A stretch of 17,572 nt of DNA from assembly GCA_017613055.1 (NCBI GenBank), contig JAGAES010000138.1, forward strand, positions 1-17,572. The letters run 5' to 3'. Below the pieces are notes generated by a model that saw only the letters and a list, made by a program, of their open reading frames with translations, did no database searches and was not told where the DNA came from. Shown here piece by piece: positions 13,774 to 17,572 of the stretch. The stretch's first letter is position 1. Each line of letters opens with the position of its first letter. Source of the stretch: Lachnospiraceae bacterium. GTDB lineage: Bacteria; Bacillota_A; Clostridia; Lachnospirales; Lachnospiraceae. The position numbers and the translations under genes are program-made.

Positions 13774-15343
13774 TGTCATCACCTCCGCTTCTCGCAAACT
13801 GCTTCGGCTTCTGGGACGAAAGCAGATTGTAGCCGTGGATCAGGCTTGTTACGGAAAATGCAACCGCTGCCGCCGCCGCAAAGGCAACCGCGTAGTACAG
13901 CATATCCGAGGCCGGTTTCAGTAAAAACATCAGTATGGCTGCCGCATCCACCGCAAGGAACAACGCATTGGTCATATTCATCCGGATTCCGGTCAGAGAC
14001 ATATAACGTCCCTTCATTCCGAAGAACCGGACGAGAAAAATAATCATAAAGACAGCAGCAACGACGAGATAGACCGTCTCGATTTCAACATCGAAGTTGT
14101 CTAATGCAGTCATCAGCATCGGAATCAGATAAGCCAAAGCTACGATAATCAAAGAGAATACGGTACCGATTCCGCCCAGAATGGTCTTCAGATTAATCTT
14201 CGACTTATTGTCATACCGGATATGACACGTCTTAAGGAACAGCTCCTCCACTTCCTTCTTGAAAAGCGTCGACACGACAAATCCGCACGTCAGCGCCACG
14301 AACAAAACGAACGAAGGCATGGCCGTCAGCAGCAGATTTAAAAGCAGGAAAATCGGAACCGCCGTAATCAGTGAAAACAGCAGATATTTGAACGGCGACG
14401 CCGGGAAATCGGCATACACCTTTCCGGTCTGGCCGTTCACGGTGCCGTAGGAAACACGGTCGCCGCGCCGGTAGGAAAGGAACCACACCGGATACATCGC
14501 AAGCGAGGATTCCGTCTCCACAAGATAGGCGCTCTCGTCCGAGAGCTGCGCCTTGGCTTCCTTCTCCTGAAGGCCGATGTTCGAGAATTCCTTCTTCGCT
14601 TCCGAAATAATCAGGTCGCCCTCGACGGAGAGCATCTTCCGGCGGTACTCCTGCTCGTTCTGGTCGGCCGCATTCGCGTAGAACCCGTTCAGGTAGCATT
14701 CGTCGAATTCGACCGCGTCCTTCCTCATGAAGGGCACAATCTTCTCGCTGATATCGTCCTCAAACGAAAGCGACGCGTCGTGCGCCAGCCCTTCATAACG
14801 GCTGTCGAGTCGTCCGGTCGCCATGTATTTCGTTGTAATCTGTTCATTGCCGATGACTTCCACTTTCGTTCCGGGGAAGCGGAATGCTCCGCCCCTTGTG
14901 AAATCATACGACCAGAAGGGCATGTAGATTCCGCGGAAGCTTTCCGCTTTGCCCTGTTTTAAAAGCGCGGTCGGCGCATATATCTGCTTTCTTGCAATCG
15001 CGCGGTAACGGCTCACGCACTCTTCCTTTCCGATTTTGAAAGGAATGACGGTATCCGGCCGGCGGATGCTCGACAGCCTGCTTTCAAGCGTCGCAGGGCT
15101 TCCGCAATAGCTGCACCACGTCACCGCTTCATCCGTATCCGCGATAATCTCCGCGCCGCACTGTGAACAGGTGAACACCGTCACCTGCATCAGCTCGTTG
15201 TTCTCCATTATGGCTTCGTCCGCGTTCTTAGACTTGGGCGATACCTGCGAAACCATATAATACTGCCCGCAATAGACGCACTTCATCTTCTGCGTCTCAA
15301 TGTCGAAAACCAACCGGCTTCCGCATCCGGGACAACCAACCAT
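13766..15343 (-). CDS. Zinc-ribbon polytopic membrane protein (TFIIB-type zinc-ribbon-containing)
   Basis: The N-terminus carries two predicted zinc ribbons, each with paired CxxC motifs: Cys4/Cys7 with Cys22/Cys25, and Cys59/Cys62 with Cys77/Cys80. A middle region of about 230 residues (90-318) contains aromatic and charged blocks such as MPFWSYDF (141-148) and MYPVWFLSYRRGDRVSYG (283-300). Six hydrophobic segments follow (about 320-340, 343-361, 391-413, 422-441, 458-476, 480-503). The layout matches the uncharacterised clostridial proteins named for a TFIIB-type zinc ribbon; no DNA-binding role is implied. ATG 15343 has GGGAGG eight bases upstream. It lies 48 bases after the small-multidrug-type gene and overlaps the TPM gene by eight bases, so zinc-ribbon and TPM proteins probably act together at the membrane. 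No enzyme motif was found. Confidence 0.85.
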   Translation of the reverse strand: MVGCPGCGSRLVFDIETQKMKCVYCGQYYMVSQVSPKSKNADEAIMENNELMQVTVFTCSQCGAEIIADTDEAVTWCSYCGSPATLESRLSSIRRPDTVIPFKIGKEECVSRYRAIARKQIYAPTALLKQGKAESFRGIYMPFWSYDFTRGGAFRFPGTKVEVIGNEQITTKYMATGRLDSRYEGLAHDASLSFEDDISEKIVPFMRKDAVEFDECYLNGFYANAADQNEQEYRRKMLSVEGDLIISEAKKEFSNIGLQEKEAKAQLSDESAYLVETESSLAMYPVWFLSYRRGDRVSYGTVNGQTGKVYADFPASPFKYLLFSLITAVPIFLLLNLLLTAMPSFVLFVALTCGFVVSTLFKKEVEELFLKTCHIRYDNKSKINLKTILGGIGTVFSLIIVALAYLIPMLMTALDNFDVEIETVYLVVAAVFMIIFLVRFFGMKGRYMSLTGIRMNMTNALFLAVDAAAILMFLLKPASDMLYYAVAFAAAAAVAFSVTSLIHGYNLLSSQKPKQFARSGGDDNA

Positions 15344-15391
15344 GGCAGAGTCCTCCCTTCTCTCTTCTTAACCCCACATTTTCCGATGATA

Positions 15392-15892
15392 CTATACAAA
15401 CAGCTCCAGCAAGCCGTAGCTGAATACGCTCATAATACAGGCGGCAAGAATGATTCCTAAAAAGATGGCAACGGATGCCTTCTTGATTTCAAAATCATAC
15501 AGCGCCGCAATCAGCGATCCCATCCATGCGCCGGTTCCGGGAATCGGAATGCCGACGAAAAGCAGCAGAAATACGAAGAAACCTTTCTCCGCACCGGCGG
15601 ACTTCTTCTCCGCGCGCTTTTCACACCACTCGACAAATCCCTTCAGGATATTGTGCTTTTTCATAAAGGCGAATATCTTCTCGATGAAAAGCAGAATGAA
15701 AGGAATCGGAATGATGTTCCCGACGATGCAGATCAGGTTCGCTTTCAGCAGTTTAATCCCAAGGAGTTTCGCAACCACTACGCCGCCGCGGAGTTCCACA
15801 AGCGGAATCATCGAGACGAAGAAAACGAATAACTCCTTCGGCAGAAACTGTCCGAGCGAGTTGTTATACCAGTTTACAAGGGCATCGGTCAC
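15392..15892 (-). CDS. Small multidrug export-type membrane protein (COG2426 family)
   Basis: The 166-residue hydrophobic protein matches the Sm_multidrug_ex / COG2426 family. The recognisable segments are PLVELRGG (30-37) and GIPIPGTGAWMG (114-125), two conserved proline/glycine re-entrant stretches, with helices around 20-40, 50-75, 104-115 and 140-162 and a basic cytoplasmic loop at 78-104. The family name comes from sequence similarity and drug export has not been demonstrated for most members, so the function is uncertain; the two PxPGTG-like motifs resemble the DedA/VTT-type fold. It starts with GTG at 15892: the GGAGG site sits in the thrC 3' end, and the thrC stop is at 15896-15898, so the two genes are coupled. 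An ATG start is not available at that position. Confidence 0.85.
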   Translation of the reverse strand: MTDALVNWYNNSLGQFLPKELFVFFVSMIPLVELRGGVVVAKLLGIKLLKANLICIVGNIIPIPFILLFIEKIFAFMKKHNILKGFVEWCEKRAEKKSAGAEKGFFVFLLLFVGIPIPGTGAWMGSLIAALYDFEIKKASVAIFLGIILAACIMSVFSYGLLELFV

Positions 15893-15895
15893 GGA

Positions 15896-17398
15896 TTATA
15901 CCTCCATAGCCGGAAGACCTAAAAGGCTTCGCACTTCCTTCTGCATATCGGCGGTCTCGCATACGCGGTCGTGGCGTACCGGCGAGGTCCGGATTTCGGT
16001 AATTGCCGGGGGTTCCGCGACATTGGCCGTCTTCGCAAGGTCATCGATAATCTCGAAGTCGTCGCGTGTATCGTCCTTGCCGTTCACAGCGCTCATGACG
16101 CTTCTTGCGAACTTAAACGGGCTCGCGGTCGAAACAATGACCGTCTCGGTATTATCCCCGCTCTCCGCGCGGTAACGGCGGTATACCGAAGAGGCAACCG
16201 CGGTGTGCGTGTCAATCACGTAGCCGGTGCGGTCGTAAAGCGTGTGAATTTCCGAAGCGGTGTCGGCTTCGCTTGCAAATCCCGGGATGAAGTCGACCAT
16301 TGCCGCCTTCATGTCGTCGGTAATCGTGTAAATGCCTTCGGTCTGCAGCTGCTTCATCAAGGAAGCGTTCTTCGCCGCATCGTCGCCTGCGCTGTGGTAG
16401 ATGAGCCGCTCGAGGTTACTCGAAATCAGAATATCCATCGACGGCGAATTGGTCAGAATGAATTCCCGGCGGATGTCATACGTGCCGGTCTTAAAGAAGT
16501 CGTAAAGGACTTTGTTCTCGTTGGACGCACAGATCATCTTCGCTACCGGAAGACCGATCTTCTTTGCGTACAGGCATGCAAGGATATTTCCGAAGTTACC
16601 GGTCGGAACGACATAGTTAATCGCGTCGCCCTCCTGAATGCGCCCGTCGGCGAGCAGTCTCGTGTAGGCGAATACATAGTAGGCAACCTGCGGAATCAGA
16701 CGGCCGATATTGATGGAATTTGCCGAGGAAAATGTCATACCTTTCCCCGCCATATCCTCACGGAGCTTCTTGTCGCCGAACATCTTCTTGACGCCGGTCT
16801 GGCAGTCGTCGAAGTTGCCGGTCACGCCGATTACGGCCGTGTTGTCACCCTTCTGGGTAACCATCTGCAGCTCCTGAATGCGGCTTACGCCGTGCTTCGG
16901 GTAGAACACGATGATACGGGTTCCGGGCACGTCTGCAAAGCCTGCAAGCGCGGCCTTTCCGGTGTCGCCGGAGGTCGCGGTCAGGATGACAATCTCTTCC
17001 TTCCGGTTGTTCTTCTTCGCGGAAGTCGTCAGAAGATGCGGCAGAATCGAAAGCGCCATATCCTTGAATGCAATCGTCGCGCCGTGGAACAGTTCGAGAT
17101 AGTAGGCGTGGTCCGCATATACAAGCGGAGCAATCTCTTCAGTGTCGAATTTGGCGTCGTAGGCTCCGTTAATACAGGTCATGAGCTCTTCCTTCGTAAA
17201 GTCCGTAAAGAAAAGCTTCATCACCTCGTAAGCCACGCCGCGGTAATCCATCTCCGAGAGCTCTTTAAGCGATTTATCAAGCTTCGGAAACGCCGTCGGA
17301 ACGAACAGCCCGCCGCTTTCGGAAAGCCCCTGCAAGATTGCCTGGGACGCCGTCAGCACGCTGCTGCCGCCTCTCGTATCCCGATAGAAAAGTTCCAT
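15896..17398 (-). CDS. thrC: Threonine synthase
   Basis: ThrC is a pyridoxal-phosphate enzyme that converts O-phosphohomoserine to threonine, the last step of threonine synthesis in the cytoplasm. The 500-residue product is of the longer class. The PLP-binding lysine is Lys112 in HGATIAFKDMAL, the phosphate/substrate loops are ATSGDTGK (141-148) and the PTGNFGN stretch (265-271), and the N-terminal YRDTRGG segment (5-11) is typical. The start is ATG 17398 with AAGGA seven bases upstream; an earlier in-frame start at 17476 would lie inside rnpB and is rejected. It begins about 40 bases after the RNase P RNA 3' end, and no strong promoter could be read in that gap. It is followed immediately by the COG2426-type gene. 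Identity is clear from sequence. Confidence 0.97.
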   Translation of the reverse strand: MELFYRDTRGGSSVLTASQAILQGLSESGGLFVPTAFPKLDKSLKELSEMDYRGVAYEVMKLFFTDFTKEELMTCINGAYDAKFDTEEIAPLVYADHAYYLELFHGATIAFKDMALSILPHLLTTSAKKNNRKEEIVILTATSGDTGKAALAGFADVPGTRIIVFYPKHGVSRIQELQMVTQKGDNTAVIGVTGNFDDCQTGVKKMFGDKKLREDMAGKGMTFSSANSINIGRLIPQVAYYVFAYTRLLADGRIQEGDAINYVVPTGNFGNILACLYAKKIGLPVAKMICASNENKVLYDFFKTGTYDIRREFILTNSPSMDILISSNLERLIYHSAGDDAAKNASLMKQLQTEGIYTITDDMKAAMVDFIPGFASEADTASEIHTLYDRTGYVIDTHTAVASSVYRRYRAESGDNTETVIVSTASPFKFARSVMSAVNGKDDTRDDFEIIDDLAKTANVAEPPAITEIRTSPVRHDRVCETADMQKEVRSLLGLPAMEV

Positions 17399-17437
17399 TG
17401 TAGTGTCCTTCTTTCCCATTTGTCGAAATAAAAAAAT

Positions 17438-17572
17438 GAGTGATGCTGTAAGCCGGGTTCTGTCGAGGATGATCATCTGTCTTGGTTACGCGTTACCGCG
17501 CAACTCCTCCGTACCCTTCCGGGTGCGGAACGCAACCTACCCGGGAACACGACGGGCAGCCGTATCGTTCCC
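17438..17572 (-). ncRNA. rnpB: RNase P RNA (rnpB), 3' part, 5' end outside the window
   Basis: RNase P RNA is the catalytic subunit that removes the 5' leader from tRNA precursors. On the minus strand the window holds the conserved 3' features: CCCGGGTAGG, then AGATGATCATC, then CGACAGAACCCGGCTTA near the end. These match the conserved 3' region of ancestral class A RNase P RNAs rather than the Bacillus class B type, although the 5' half needed for certainty lies beyond base 17572. The 3' end GCATCACTC would pair with an off-window 5' arm (P1) and is followed by a T-run (minus strand, plus-strand A bases 17430-17436), which could serve as its terminator. The exact 3' end, about 17438, is estimated. 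Confidence 0.93.

Noticed and set aside
15971..17431. 486-codon open frame on the plus strand opposite thrC
   Set aside because: It lies antisense to a clear thrC with all catalytic motifs; the frame is open because of codon composition, the product is rich in Arg, Val and His without family features, and no ribosome binding site fits.
17399..17476. N-terminal extension of thrC up to 17476
   Set aside because: It would lie within the 3' part of rnpB, while a good ribosome binding site and the conserved YRDTRGG start support ATG 17398.

Overview
The window looks like chromosome of a Gram-positive anaerobe of the Clostridia, most plausibly Lachnospiraceae or a close relative. The reasons are Firmicutes-style ribosome binding sites, extended -10 promoters, a class A-like RNase P RNA 3' end, and the gene complement (a GldA/F/G-like ABC exporter with a DUF4340 partner, a long M29 aminopeptidase, a zinc-ribbon membrane protein next to a TPM-domain lipoprotein). 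No phage, transposon, CRISPR or tRNA was seen. The family assignment is inference from gene families and not from a database search.

Almost everything is on the minus strand, so transcription runs from right to left; typA is the only plus-strand gene. From the right end: the 3' part of rnpB (17438-17572), then thrC, a small-multidrug-export-type membrane protein whose ribosome binding site lies in the thrC stop region, a zinc-ribbon polytopic membrane protein, and a TPM-domain lipoprotein that overlaps it by 8 bases. This block meets typA head-on across a strongly structured bidirectional terminator (12907-12986). typA and an alpha/beta-hydrolase esterase diverge from a 216-base region with a readable promoter for each.

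Left of the esterase lie dapA and dapB, two consecutive enzymes of the lysine/diaminopimelate pathway, with a near-consensus promoter before dapA. After a hairpin comes a tightly packed five-gene set: ABC ATPase, ABC permease, GldG-like protein, DUF4340 protein and a small membrane protein. The first four resemble the gliding-type ABC exporter module, whose substrate in Clostridia is not known to me. The set runs on into an M29 aminopeptidase with a large N-terminal extension, then purE. purM (incomplete at the left edge) follows after a 158-base gap with its own extended -10 promoter and palindromes.

Overall this is mostly housekeeping sequence. The points most worth a second look are the zinc-ribbon/TPM pair, the Gld-like exporter cassette, the multi-hairpin element after typA, and several operator-like inverted repeats in the purine and typA/esterase intergenic regions. 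Nothing here is clearly a new defence or mobile system.
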